Positions 13,403-25,139 are shown, numbered from the stretch's first letter. The stretch: 64,000 nt of DNA from Laguncularia racemosa (GCA_037954665.1 JBBMOL010000304.1:496001-560000); one strand, 5' to 3'. Program-made: numbers and translations. Notes: generated from the sequence alone by a model not told the origin.

Positions 13403-14797
13403 TGATGTGCCTAAAACTAAGTTTAAGTACATGCAAAACCAATTTGAAAAACAATCATACAATGTTAATTAAACAAGCTTCTAATCATGTGAACTTCTTC
13501 TACTATTAAACCAATTCCACAACACCAATGTGATTAGGATTGAATGAACCAAATATGTTTAGCTCTGATACCAAAAGATGATATGCCTAAAAGGGGGGTT
13601 TAAAAACACAAAAACCAAGATTGAAAGACAATTAGACAATGTCAATCAACTAGTTCAACAATTGCACTAATCCTCAATGTTTATGAACCAATTCTTTAAA
13701 TGTTGACGTGATCAATCCTAAATATCCAAATGTGATTAGCTTTGACACCAAAAGATGATGTGCCCAAAAGGGAGTTTAATCACATGCAAATGAACCAATT
13801 TACAAGCCCTAAAGGACCAATTCAAAATCGGTTCAAAGTGAGATAAAATTGCGTGAACCCTAATTGATGGAATACGATCCGAATGATAAAAATAAATGAT
13901 ATTAAATCACAAATATGATAATTCTCAATTGATTCACATAATCAACTCAAGTTCCAAGAGAATTCCAATCAAAACATCAACAATAAAATTGTGACCCCGC
14001 CTCACAACAAGGCTCTTCCACGTAAAGCAATGTATAGTGAAATTGATTGCAATAACTAGTGACAAAAACTAATCAATGATATATAATGACAAAAGATGAT
14101 AAAATTGATGCCAATTTCAAATCAAAGAACCACCTTAATCAACCCTAGATATGACTCACTAGTGATGAAAAGGAAAAACACAACGTAGGGAATTGATATT
14201 ACTCACAATTCTCTATGTTACAACTCACCATAATTCCAATTTTTGGATTGAAATTGATAAGAGCCAATGAAATTAGGAACAACCCTAATCCCTCACACGA
14301 AAATTGTATGTTGTAAATTTCAACTCTCTCCACTCAAAACCCTACTTAAGTAAGTATTTATACTTACTCCCTTTAGAGTTAAAATGTCCACAAAATTACA
14401 ACTATGCCACTTTAGGGTGGCTAGTCCTAAAAGCACCAATTACAACCAAATAAAAATGTCCAAAACTTACAAAATAAATTGTTCCAAGCAAATAACAAAC
14501 AAATAAAAATAGCCTTCAACATGCTAGCTCTTCAATAGGATTCGTCGATCCAGCTTATCGCTAGTTTAAGTCGGTCCATGGATAACCCACAAGCTGAGCC
14601 ATAGTGAGTTTGTCCATCACCCTGTAAAGCCTGATAAGTGTGCCTGTTGGAATATACAATACAAGAGTAATAGAAAAGAGGTTAGTATATAAAAAATTCC
14701 GGGGTCAAGTTGTTCAAAAAGGACCCTCATTGCCAAGATTTAAAATACTTTAGTTCTTGCTCGAATGATTGGTCTTATAGAATTTTGATTCCTATCA
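13403..14797 (-). mobile_element. S1: solo-LTR-like insertion with triplicated end
   Basis: Starts TGATGTGCC and ends CCTATCA, matching the E5-type LTR termini (TGATGTGCC...TTATCA), with a TATA-like GTATAAATAC on the minus strand near 14353-14362. The left 530 bp are unusual: the LTR end with an adjacent PBS-like TGGTATCAGAGC occurs as tandem units starting at 13403, 13579 and 13756 (spacing 176 and 177 bp). The unit from 13756 to 14797 is an ordinary LTR of about 1.04 kb. The flanks CTTCT and CTTGC are at best an eroded duplication. It splits the upstream ORF of E1 without shifting its frame. Confidence 0.68.
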
Positions 14798-14874
14798 CTT
14801 GCAGTCATATATCTCCCTCCTATACCTCCAATTATTTCGTTCGAAAGTGACGGAGGGTGCTAATACTTCTTGGG
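14798..14874 (-). pseudogene. E1 upstream ORF, middle fragment
   Basis: A 77-bp fragment between S1 and E2. On the minus strand it is open, with residues EVLAPSVTFERNNW followed by RYRREIYDCK. It continues in frame from the segment at 38567 once E2 and one TTGGG copy are skipped, and into 13402 once S1 is skipped. This continuity across two independent insertions is the main evidence that the frame was a real coding sequence. Confidence 0.6.
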
Positions 14875-17076
14875 TGTCGAGTCTAATTTTGAATTTTCCC
14901 ATTCCAAATCCGATTTAGACTAGACCCTATGCTCATCTAATATAGATCATCGACTTGAGTTAGGAACTTCGTTTAATTTTTTGGAGTCACCACCCAACTG
15001 TTGTTGGGAAATATTGAATTAAGACTAAAGGAGCGGATTAGTCTTAATTTGGACCACTATTCGCCGTTATTTCCCCTTCTCGTTTTTGAAAAGAGGAAAA
15101 GGGAAAACCATAGTTTCTAAGTTCGGAGGCTAACCTATTAAAACCTTACGATTACCACCTAATCTCCTAAAATTGTTTCTATTTAGAAATGTGTTTTATT
15201 GTGTTTCTGTTACTTTTATTATGTTTTTGAATTATTTCAAGAAAATGATTTTTTATTTCATTTTATGGGTTGACCCGAATGGGTGCCTACGTACCTGCTA
15301 TCTAGGATCAAACAAGCCGTAGTTCACTTTTCTGAAAATTTTAAGTGTGTTTGTGAATTTTAATTTTGAAATCTCTTTCGATTTATGTTTTTACCATTTT
15401 TGGGATTTTTTTCTAAAAAATCTAAGCCTAAGCTTTAATATGATTTTTAGGGAAAAAAATCAATTTTGGATTTATTTGAAGAAAATGATTTTTCTAAGTG
15501 ATAAAACTCATTTTTATGATTTATTATTATTATTATTCTTTGAATTTTCATGATTTTATGATTTTTATAAATTTTTGTGATTTTATGATTTTTTTTATAA
15601 TTTTTTATGATTTTTATGATTCTTCTACTATTTTTGTAATTTTTCTAAATTTTCATGATTTTTATTGTTTTTTATTATTTTTATTATTTTTTTATTATTT
15701 TTGAATTTTTGTTAAAACATTTATCCTAAACTGTTATTTATTCTACTTTGAAATCTAAAATTTCATTATTACTTCTTCTAATATTTTTATTATTTATCTA
15801 TACTTTTATTATTATTTATTTTTCTTTATATTTATTTTTATTATTTTATTATTATTTTTTACATTATTAAATCCTAAAAATCTAATTTCTACATTTTCCT
15901 ACTTATGGAAATAAAACATAAACAAATAAATAACTAAATAAATAACCAACAAATAAATAATCAAATAATAAATCAAATAAATACAAATAAAATAAATAAA
16001 CAAAATTCGAAAAAAATAAATAAAAAAAAAACGAAAAATTCGACTTACCTGGATCCGGATCAGTGCGCGGGTTGGGTCGGTCGGGTCGAATTGGGTCAGG
16101 TCGGATCGGTCGGACACGGCGGCGGAGAAGGGTCGTTCATGGCATTCCGGCGGTCTTTTGCAACGGGTGAGGTGTCGAATCCTAGCTTCTTGAGGGTGCT
16201 AAATCCAATGGTGGCGGTGGTTTGCACCCAGATTGTCTCCTAGTGGTGGTTCAACTCCGGTCGGTGATCGCGATTTTGGTTCTCCTCCGATGCTCTCCAA
16301 TTTGCTCTCTTTTCTCACTTTCTCTCAATTGTGATCTATGTTTTGGCTTCCTCTACTCCTCCTCTATTTATAGGCGTTCAAAATCAAGCTGGATAAGCTC
16401 GAATTTCTGCCGATCGAAGCAAATCGGATCGACGGTTAAATAAACCAACTCCGATTTGTGCAAATCCTTTGATTTGTTGAGATTTGATTCCAATTGGATG
16501 ATGTTTATCTCAATTCTGTTGAAGATCTGTTGGATTTGTGCAAAAAATCTAATCGAAACGGCCGAAATTCGAATTTTTCCCCTCGCCGGCGATCTCGGAC
16601 CGAGGTTGAAGACGATCACGCGCCCGGCGTGTGCGTTCCCTCCAGCCAATCAGATAATGCCACGTGTCCTGGGTAAATGAAAAAAATTGCAAAACGCAGA
16701 AACTGCTTCCCCCGCGTTTCGAACCCTCGACCTTGCACCCGTACGCACCCACTTAGCGACGGCTCGGACCAGCTGAGCTAGCCCATTTTCTTGATTTTGT
16801 TTATTTCGCAAATTGCATATATGCAATGCGTTTTTTTTATTTTTTTTTGTATTTTTTGAAATTTCACAAATTTGTAAAAATTATTTATTATTTATTATTG
16901 CCATTTCTGAAATCATTTTTTTCAAAATTGATGTTTTTTCCTATTTATTTTTATTTTTTTGAATATTTTTAATTATTTATGCTAAATTAGTGAAAAATTA
17001 GAAAAAAATGGAAAAAATTAAGAATTGATTATTATCAATTATTATTCATTCCTAGGGCAAAAAAGGGGTGTTTACA
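14875..17076 (-). repeat. E2 3' LTR
   Basis: 2.2-kb direct repeat of 36370-38566, closely similar with scattered substitutions. It contains a long T/A-rich low-complexity block (15400-16040), a TATA box on the minus strand (CTATAAATAG, 16373-16364) and a tRNA-like segment. Open frames within it are shadows of low complexity. Confidence 0.92.
16714..16780 (-). other. tRNA-like Pol III box A/box B in E2 3' LTR
   Basis: Minus strand reads TAGCTCAGCTGG (16780-16769), fitting the box A consensus TRGCNNAGYNGG and followed by a GAGC that can pair with GCTC as a D stem. After 42 nt comes GGGTTCGAAACGC (16726-16714), close to box B. The anticodon and acceptor arms do not fold well by eye, so this is a tRNA-derived or tRNA-like sequence, not a functional tRNA gene. 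The other LTR carries the same segment. Confidence 0.55.
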
Positions 17077-17091
17077 GCTGCCCCTCTTTGT
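17077..17091 (-). other. E2 polypurine tract
   Basis: Minus strand ACAAAGAGGGGCAGC directly abuts the 3' LTR start TGTAAACACC. This tract is characteristic of Ogre/Tat elements and fixes the orientation. Confidence 0.9.
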
Positions 17092-17209
17092 AGTAAAGTT
17101 TGAAAAACTTAACTACAAAGATAAGAAAGACGCCATTTTTTGCCTCTTAAATAGATAACGCCTTGGTTTGGCTAGTTACTTGGAATTTTTGGTAGGAAAA
17201 TGCTCCAAG

Positions 17210-18170
17210 AGCTAACAATCCCACGATTTAAAATGGTCCTAACGATTTAGAGTAATGTTCCCTCCCCAAAAAGTGCTTTAAGGGCTGACTAGTTGGCGAT
17301 AGGAAACATCTCAAGTATCGTTTAGGGGAAATGATGATAGGAAGCGTCTTATCAGACTAGAAACCTTAGAAAGAAAATCTACTTAGGAAGCGCCCTTATG
17401 AGCTGGCTACCTGTCAAAAGAAGCGTCTTGTTAGACCATCAACTGTTTGGAAAAATATTTCCGAAAAGTGCCCCAAGAGCTGACTAATCGGGAGAATCTA
17501 GAAAAGTGCCCCTCATGGACTGACTAACCTTAAGATAGATTTTTAGGAAAGTGCCCATCTTAGGCTGACTATCCTATGATAAAATTGATTGAACTGTCTC
17601 AAAAAGTGCCCTTATGAGCTGACCTTGAGAACAGACTTTTCGGAAAGTGCCCCCTATGGGCTGACTAACCTAGAATGGAATTGTCTCAAAAAGTGCCCCC
17701 TATGGGCTAACCATGAGAACAAAGTTTTAGGAAAGTGCCCCCTATGGGCTGACTAACCTACGATAAAATTGATTGAACTGCCTCAAAAAGTGCCCTTATT
17801 AGCTGACCTTGAGAACAGACTTTTAGGAAAGTGCCCCCTATGGGCTGACTAACCTAGAATGGAATTGTCTCAAAAAGTGCCCCCTATGGGCTAACCATGA
17901 GAACAAAGTTTTAGGAAAGTGCCCCCTATGGGCTGACTAACCTATGATAAAATTGATTGAACTGCCTCAAAAAGTGCCCTTATGAGCTGACCTTGAGAAC
18001 AGACTTTTAGGAAAGTGCCCCCTATGGGCTAAGTAACCTAAGATGGAATTGTCTCAAAAAGTGCCCCCTATAGGCTAACCTTAAGAGAGGTTTAGGGAAG
18101 TGCCCCTTTTTAGGCTGACTACCCTATTAAAGGGAATGTTTAGACAAGTGCCCCACTATGGGCTGACTCG
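17210..18170. repeat. Tandem repeat array in E2 3' region, 184-bp higher-order unit
   Basis: Repeated blocks of the type GTGCCCCCTATGGGCTGACT separated by variable linkers. The anchor GGAAAGTGCC occurs at 17642, 17730, 17826 and 18010. Alternating 88- and 96-bp units make a 184-bp higher-order unit seen at 17642, 17826 and 18010. Copies at the left edge (17210-17560) are more divergent. It lies between the integrase end and the purine tract, the region where Ogre/Tat elements are known to accumulate tandem repeats that can seed satellites. Confidence 0.9.
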
Positions 18171-18698
18171 TCTTATGCTTTTGAATATGCTTTCTACTGA
18201 CTGAGCTAAATGATGTGATGCCTTTTATGATAGTTATTATTATTTTAATATGCTTGCCAATTTATCATAGACAGCCACCAAACAACCGAACCTTCAGGCT
18301 AGTTTGTTTCTGCTTCTCTTCTTCTTTTCTTGACTCGGGGTTGGAAATCTTGATGTGCTTCCATTCTTTATGCACATGGCTCTTTTGACGGTAATGTTAC
18401 CCTACTAATGCACTATGTTCTAATGCTCAAAAGTAGATAGAATTATATCACAAACTATATTAAGATTCATTATCATTTTAGTGTTTATCTTTCATTGGTG
18501 AAGTGGTGAGTAATGTGTTTAGGAGTATTTGTGGTGATGGGAACTGATTGGGATTGTTGATCATTCAGGGATATTAACTTTGCTTGCAAAAAGTGAAAAC
18601 TCGACTCAACGAAATTTATATCGAACACTGGCTTTCATAAACTTTGGCAAATTTTCAATTCCCTTGCCTAAGGATAGTATATCTTTACAGCATCTGTG
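18171..18698 (-). other. E2 3' untranslated stretch
   Basis: Non-repetitive, non-coding sequence between the tandem array and the integrase C-terminus. I see no motif here. Confidence 0.5.
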
Positions 18699-19868
18699 TT
18701 AATGGGGTCTCTCAATTCTGGACCATCCATCTGAGTTAATATCAAAGCACCTCCTGACAGAACCTTTTTTCACTGCATAAGGGCCTTCGTAGTTTGGGGT
18801 AAATTTCCCTCTAGAGTCTTGGGCATTCGGGAGAACCTTTCTTAGTACCAGATCCCCCTTTTTGAAGTATCGAGGTCTCATTTTCTTGTTAAATGCTCAG
18901 GCCATTCTTTGTTGGTAACACTGGCCATGACATAGTGCGGTAAGCCTTCTTTCATTAATCAGATTCAACTGATCAAGCCTCTTCCTTACCCAATCTGATT
19001 CAGTTAGCTGAGTTTCCGACAGGATTCTGAATGATGGTATTTCAACTTCAACTGGTAGCACTACTTTAGTACCATATACCAATGAGTAAGGGGTAGCTCC
19101 CGTAGATGTTCTTATTGAAGTCCTATAAGCCATGAGAGCAAACGGTAACATTTCATGCCAATCTTTGTAAGTTGTTGTCATTTTCTCGATGATCTTCTTG
19201 ATATTTTTATTAGCTGCTTCTACTGCCCCATTCATTTGAGGTCGGTAGAGAGTTGAATTTCTGTGGTTTATGTGGAATTGTTGACATAAACCTATCATCG
19301 ATTTGTTGTTGAGATTGGTACCATTGTCGGTGATGATGGACTCAGGAACTCCATATCGAGCTATTATATCCCTTTTTAAGAAGCGGATTATTACCCCCTT
19401 TGTAACATTGGTATAGGATAACGCTTCTACCCATTTGGTGAAATAATCAATTGCTACTAGTATGAATCTGTAGCCGTTAGATGCTGTTGGAGTGATTGGG
19501 CCTATTATGTCGATTCCCCACATGGAGAAAGGCCATGGTGCTGATAACAAGTGTAGCTCGTTGGGCGGAGCATTTATCCGGTTTGCGTAGACTTGACACA
19601 GATGACAGTGCTTGACATGTTTTATGCAATCTGATTCCATGGTCAACCAATAATATCCTAACCTCATGATTTTTCGGGCCAACATGTAGCCATTCATATG
19701 AGGTCCACATACTCCCTCATGTACTTCCTTCATCAATTCGCATGCTTCATTTTTGTCCACACATCTCAACAAGGTGGTATCGGATGATCTTTTGTATAGC
19801 ACAGACTCACTTAATAGGAAATGGCTTGCTAACCTTCTGAGTGTTCTTTGGTCATTCTTGCTAGCCAT
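18699..19868 (-). pseudogene. E2 integrase, one stop
   Basis: Integrase of the Tat type. The 323-codon main piece (19868-18897) has an HHCC zinc finger (HEGVCGPHMNGY ... HCHLCQ), then the catalytic core with WGIDIIGP, IITDNGTN and NGAVEAANK giving all three acidic residues, and APWPFSMW-type linkers. A TGA at 18897-18899 separates it from the C-terminal domain (18881-18699, FKKGDLVLRKVLPNAQDSRG ... NYEGPY). Tat integrases lack a chromodomain, as here. The active site looks intact; one nonsense change removes the C-terminal domain. Confidence 0.9.
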
Positions 19869-19886
19869 TTCAGGGTATTTACTTTC

Positions 19887-20400
19887 TTAGAGGAAAGTCT
19901 TGATGTCGTGATACCAGGGCTTATCATCTTGTACTTTTTCAATGGTTAAACAGTAGGCGGGCCGACTTTCGATGTCTATTTTCATCGGTTGAACTTCGGC
20001 TCCCCCTGTTATCTGGATCATAGATGCTAGTGTGGCTAGTGCATCTGCAAACTGATTCTGAGTTCTCGGGATGTATGTGGAAGTGATTGCCTTGAATTCT
20101 TCAATTAGCTCTGTCAGGTGTTGATGATACGGTACTAGTTTGGGGTCTTTAGTCTTGTATTCCCCCCTTGTTTGTAGTATGATGAGCGACGAATCTCCAT
20201 ATACTACTAATTCGAGGATTTCCATTTGACAGGCCATTTTGAGGCTAAGAATACATGCTTCATATTCTACGATATTATTGGTATAGGGAAATGTAAGTCT
20301 CGTCGCTGCAGGGAATTGAGTGCCATCTGGGGATATCAATACTGCCCCAACCCCGCAATCGAATGCGTTGGTGGCTCCATCGAAAAACAGTTTCCATTTC
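19887..20400 (-). pseudogene. E2 second (archaeal-like) RNase H
   Basis: A second RNase H that is diagnostic of Tat/Ogre elements. Order of acidic positions: FFDGA upstream near 20380, VEYEACILSLKMA, YGDSSLI and NQFADALATLA. The frame is open for 150 codons (20339-19887) and ends in a TAA at 19887-19889 before the integrase. A TAG at 20406-20408 lies just upstream. All four carboxylates are visible. It probably helped remove template RNA. Confidence 0.82.
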
Positions 20401-20405
20401 GGGTC

Positions 20406-21135
20406 CTACTCTATCCCAAAGTCTTCTACCAGTATATCTTCCACTATTAATATATTTTCATCTGGAAATTGAGCCTGTAGTTCTTGGGAATCTGTCTCGA
20501 CAGGGTGTTCCGCTAATTGGTCGGCTAAGGCTTGCCCTTTCATCGAGTTTTGATTTATGTATGTGATGTCGAACTCGGATAGGAGCATTTGCCACTTAGA
20601 GATTCTCCCTATCAGAGCTGGCTTCTCTGCCAAGTATTTCAAGGGATCATGCTTTCAGCAGCTCAATATGGTAGTAAAGGGTGTATTGCCTTAGTCGATG
20701 CATGACCTAGATTAAAGCACAACACGTCTTCTCCACCTCTAAGTACCTCTGTTTCCCATCTGTGAACTTTTTACTCAGATAATATATGGAACGCTCTCTT
20801 CCCTCGTCATCTTTCTACCCCAACACACATCCCATGGATTTAGGGAGTATAGTGAGGTATAAGAATAAGGGCTTTCCTTGCTTCGTGACTATCAAGACCG
20901 GAGGTTTTGTAAGATAGTCTTTGATTGTCTTGAATGCCTCTTCACATTCGTCATCCCATTCTATTGTGGCGTTCTTCTTCAACAGACGGAATAATGGCCG
21001 GCATTTGTCGGTGAGCTGTGAGATAAAACGAGCTATATAATTTAATCTTCCCAGCAAGCTTCTCACTTCTTTAACGAAGCGTGGGGAAGGTAACTCTAAT
21101 ATAGACTTTACCTTATCAGGGTTGATTTTAATCCC
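20406..21135 (-). pseudogene. E2 RT thumb and first RNase H
   Basis: Continuation of pol after RT. It includes RSLLGRLNYIARFISQLTDK (21066 onward), a degenerate first RNase H with PLFLYLTILPKSMGCVLG, then ERSIYYLSKKFTDGKQRY, and the tether to the second RNase H (SEFDITYINQNSMKGQALAD). Stops occur at 20815-20817 (TAG), 20655-20657 (TGA where a Trp is expected) and 20406-20408 (TAG). The first carboxylates usual in retroviral RNase H are not obvious, in line with decay of this domain in Tat elements. Confidence 0.75.
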
Positions 21136-21138
21136 TTC

Positions 21139-22123
21139 CTAGCTTATGACAAATCCTAACAATTTCCCCGTCGTGACCCCGAAAGTGCATTTCTCTAGGT
21201 TTAACTTGAGCTGGAATTTTCTCAGTCGTTTAAACAATTTCCTCAAGATATCTATATGGCTTTCTCCTTCTTTGGATTTAGCTATCATGTCGTCGACATA
21301 TACTTCAACCTCTCGATGCATCATGTCGTGAAGTATTGCGACCATGGCTCTCTGATACGTTGCCTCGACATTTTTCAAACCGAAGGGCATGACTTTGTAA
21401 TAGAAAGTTCCCCATGTTGTGATGAAAGTTGTTTTGGTTTTATCTTCTTCAGCCATTTTTATTTGATTATATCCTGGGAAACCGTCCATGAATGAGAAAA
21501 GATGATTTCCCGCAGTGTTGTCTACCAGAACATCAATGTGAGGTAGGGGGAAGTTATCCTTTGGAGCTTGGTTTAAGTCCCAGAAGTCTACGCATACGCG
21601 TACTTTTCCATTCTTTTTCATAACGGGGACTATATTTGCTACCCATTATGGGTATTCGGATACTTCAATGAACCCTACTTCTAGTAGTTTCTTGACTTCT
21701 TCCTTAATCTTCAGCAAGATGTCAGGCCTAAATCTTCTTAGTTTTTGTTTTTTAGGTTTGACATCTTCCCTTGTGGGAAGCCTATGAACCACTATCGATT
21801 GTTCTAGCCTTGGCATGTCACCATATGACCAAGCAAACACATCCGCATATTCCGTTAATAGCTCGGTTATTTCACATTTTTTCTCGGCACTCAAACTGGA
21901 CCCGATTTTGAGGTTTTTAGGTTTTTCCATGCTTCCTAGATTTACTGTCTCCACAAGCTCGTCGATCAAAATTCCGCTTTGTTCAAGTTTTTGCCAATTT
22001 TCTTGTATTATTTCGTGGTCTAAGATATTTCCTTCAACAACTGACCCAACATCGTTGGAAACGATATCAGCGTTTTTATTTTCTACTTGCGCGAAATATC
22101 CCTCATGTTCGATGGTAGGAGAT
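21139..22123 (-). pseudogene. E2 reverse transcriptase
   Basis: RT exon after the predicted intron. Upstream part (22123-21649): ITELLTEYADVFAWSYGDMP and VKKLLEVGFIEVSEYP. After a TAA at 21646-21648 comes the catalytic part (21621-21139): VRVCVDFWDLN, LFSFMDGFPGYNQI, MPFGLKN and VEVYVDDMIAKSK with an intact YVDD box. It ends at a TAG (21139-21141) before the thumb. Apart from the two stops the motifs are well kept, implying a fairly recent loss. Confidence 0.88.
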
Positions 22124-22237
22124 CTGAATAACATAAAAGTGAAAGCATATATATAAGACGAAAACAAACTATAATTGAATTTGATAAAGAGTCTCAATAA
22201 AATTTGCTTAATAATTTTTCTCTACTTTCGAGCTAAC
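22124..22237 (-). other. Predicted 114-nt intron between PR and RT of E2
   Basis: On the minus strand the donor reads TAG|GTTAGC (GT at 22237-22236) and the acceptor TTATTCAG|ATC (AG ends at 22124), preceded by a T-rich tract. The intron is AT-rich and contains the TAG at 22222-22224 that ends the PR frame. Removing it joins the PR frame in phase 2 to the RT frame without a shift, replacing one codon position. Ogre elements are known to splice an intron here. No RNA evidence is available from sequence alone. Confidence 0.72.
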
Positions 22238-23826
22238 CTAGCGCTACTGATAGGATAACAAAACCAATTGTTCAGAGCCGGATGCTGGTTGGATGTGCAG
22301 GGGATTGACTTCCCTTTGCTGTCGTCCTCTTCGTTTACTCGAAGCTCTTGAATGATGTTTACCTTTCGGAAAGATTGTTGGAGAGGTGGGATGCACATCT
22401 GGGTGTCGGTCGGCTTCCCCTTCATTCTGCCTTTGACACCTCTTGCTTGCGCTTCTTCTGCGGCCGTAGGAATGTACCCTAGTTCAAACATCCCGTGCTG
22501 CCCCTCTTTAGACTGATGGCCCTCCTCACTAGTCACCATGTTCACTTCATTGAAAATCTGCAACCCCAGGTCTTCTGAACCTTCTTCCCTAATATAAGGT
22601 ATGGCAGTCTCTTTGTATATGGCGTAATCCTGTTCGCCCAACACTGTAACTATCTGCCCGCTTGCAATGAACTTGACCCTTTGGTGGAGACTAGAGGGGA
22701 TGGCTCCAGTAGCATGTATCCAAGGTTGTCCCAAAAGCAAGTTGAAAGACCTTGGGATTTCGAGGACCTGGAAAGCGATGTGGAATACTTGTGGACCAAT
22801 TTCTACTGGTAGATTCACTTCCCCCACTATGTCTCTTTTTGATCCGTCGAAAGCTCTGACCACCGTGGAGCTAGGTCTTATGTTGCTTGGATCGACCCCC
22901 AACAAGTTGAGCGTTGCCAATGGGCAAACGTTGAGGGATGATTCGTTGTCGATGAGTACTCGGGAGACAATGGTGTCATTGCACCTGACCACTATGAATA
23001 ATGGTTTGGTATGTTGGTCTCCTTCCTCTCCTTGCTCTTCCGGAGAGAAAGATATCTGGTCCATTGTAAAGATGGAGTCCGCCACGTGACCTATTTTGTC
23101 TGTAATGATGCCCTCTGGGACCTGAATCTGTTTTAGTACTTTAAAAAGTGCTTCACTGTAGGGCTCGGATGTTGTGAGAAGGCCCATGAGTGATATCTAT
23201 GCTGGAAATTTATTTAATTGTTCCATGATCTTGTATTCACTCGCCTTGACCATCTTTGTAAATGCAGCGAGTCCCCCTTCCTCTTCTTCTCCTTTCTCCA
23301 CATTGGGTTCTTCAGTCGGGCCTTTATACTTTGGATCATATAATCTCCCAGAGCGGGTGATGCCTCCCACCATAGGAGGCTACTCTTGTTCGAGGGCCCG
23401 ATAGTCGAATGGTGCAGCCTTGTAATTCTTTGCCACTATCGGAACATTGAATACATATCTTTTTCTTGGGATTTGTACCTCAGCTGATTGTCCCTCGTAG
23501 CATTGTATAACCCTGGGCTTCTGATGAGAGTTGATCATGTTGATAGTCTTCCCCACTTCCTTTGACGGGTTGTCTTCTTTCTCAAATTCTGGTCCCTATC
23601 TACTAGGTGGCCCCTGCTCAGTCGAGGTATAAGAATAGTTTTCGAAATACTGAAATCTCCCGTGTGATTCTCCCAAAGTGCCGACTGTTGGGTCTTCAAC
23701 TAACCACCTATTTTTAATGTGTGCCTTTGGTGTTTCTTCTAGAGCTTGATGGGATTGCTTCTTCTGCTGCTTCGTCGTATTCTGCTTAGGGGCTTCTTTG
23801 GGAACCGACTCCTCAGATGTGATCAT
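22238..23826 (-). pseudogene. E2 gag-pro linker and aspartic protease
   Basis: Protease domain in the 23187-22222 frame: RVLIDNESSLNVCPLATLNL, then VEIGPQVFHIAFQVLEIP and FNLLLGQPWIHATGA. The family active site is usually D-N/G-G-S; here the third residue is Glu, so catalysis is doubtful. Upstream (23826-23188) is a charged linker with KRYVFNVP-type text and at least three stops. The linker continues the gag frame split by E3 at 23885/32737. The C-terminus runs to the predicted intron donor. Confidence 0.8.
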
Positions 23827-23884
23827 ATTAATGGTGGGCTTATGAGTGGGTAGTGGGTTGGTATTGACATTGGGTGCTGGGGTG

Positions 23885-25139
23885 TGATGGACGATCTGAC
23901 CATTCTAAAAAGTTTAACCCTCTACTCAATCCTAGCTTACGATCAGTTCTCTGGCAAGTATACCTATCGACTAGCAGTATAGCATAGGAGTACAGGTATC
24001 GATCCCACAAAGACTTATAAGTACTAGTACTAACGATTCTCCTACTATCTAACTTCTCACTATTGATGATCTCAACTATCCTAATTATTGCCTAAACCTG
24101 AAGGAAACAAATAAAATGAACAAAGTAAATGTATTCAAACACTCCCTTAATTAATTCAATGATTTAAACATACCCTGCCCAAGATCCACCCCTAATTCTC
24201 ATGCAGCTTTTATTCAATTCCAAACTATCCAATGATTAATACCCAATCTCTGATCTGCGGAGTTTCATACACTAGATTAGAGTCTTTCCCAAGATCAATA
24301 ATCTCTAATCCTAATTAAGCCAATTAAGATCTCTCTTCAATTAACATAATCAAGATTGCATTAGAATCCTAGGACTCTCAATTGAACCAGACCGCTATGA
24401 CCTTGTTCAATACAGAAAACCTCCTATAACCTATCTCTAGGATTACAAGGGGTCTTTTTATTCATGCCAGATCCACTCTATTAAACGATTTCTCAATCTT
24501 AATAACAGAGAATTAGCCACTCATGAATCTAATATGAAGAGCAAAACATAAAATAATTGAGTCCATAAAGAAAATTCAAACACGAAATATCTTGGCTTCA
24601 AATTCGAAACTATTTTGGCAATAGCTTCTCTTCTCTAGGGTTTCTCTTGTGCCGCCTCCCTCTCTCTCTCCTTAGGGTGTTCTATTTATACTTCTTAAGG
24701 CATGGCCGAGCATCTTCAGCTGGAATGATACGACCGTATCTTTCCTTTTCCAAGTGAATCTCGTCAAGTGAATAACAGTCGTCTGGCACGCCTAACAGCA
24801 CGGCCAGATTTAAAACCGTGTCACCCTCTGGTCGAAAATATGTGACTCCTCAATCTTGCTCAGTGTTTGGCATGGCTAGGAGCATAGCTAGGAACACGGC
24901 TATCAACACACGGTTCATGACACGGTCGTGGCTTTCCTTGTGTTGTCCATGAGTAACTTTAACTTGATCTTTTAAGCTTCAATTATGCTCCTTTTGTGAT
25001 CTTTCTCCTTCTCTTTGGTATTATACCCTAAAACATATATTTATCTGTTAAATACCGAATCTGCATTGATTTTATTCAAAAGACTATACAAATTCATCAT
25101 TAATGCCCATGATTTACAAGGGTTAATTTACTCTTATCA
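23885..25139 (-). repeat. E3 3' LTR (shorter copy)
   Basis: 1255 bp, against 1394 bp in the 5' LTR. The length difference is one block near 24508, where the right LTR has additional sequence (about 31968-32115). Otherwise near-identical. A TATA-like TATAAATAGA lies on the minus strand near 24690. It contains CACGG/CCGTG motifs at 24775-24930. Confidence 0.92.

Noticed and set aside
15347..15704. Two 68-codon Phe/Ile-rich frames
   Set aside because: They are translations of the T/A-rich block of the E2 LTR; composition alone explains them.
16714..16780. Functional tRNA gene
   Set aside because: Only the D arm and boxes A/B look right; acceptor and anticodon stems do not pair, and the segment is duplicated with the LTR.
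17210..18170. CRISPR-like array of repeats and spacers
   Set aside because: Repeats vary, the spacers are themselves repeated in a 184-bp unit, and the location is inside a plant retrotransposon.
22667..23089. 140-codon plus-strand frame
   Set aside because: Antisense shadow of the E2 protease region.
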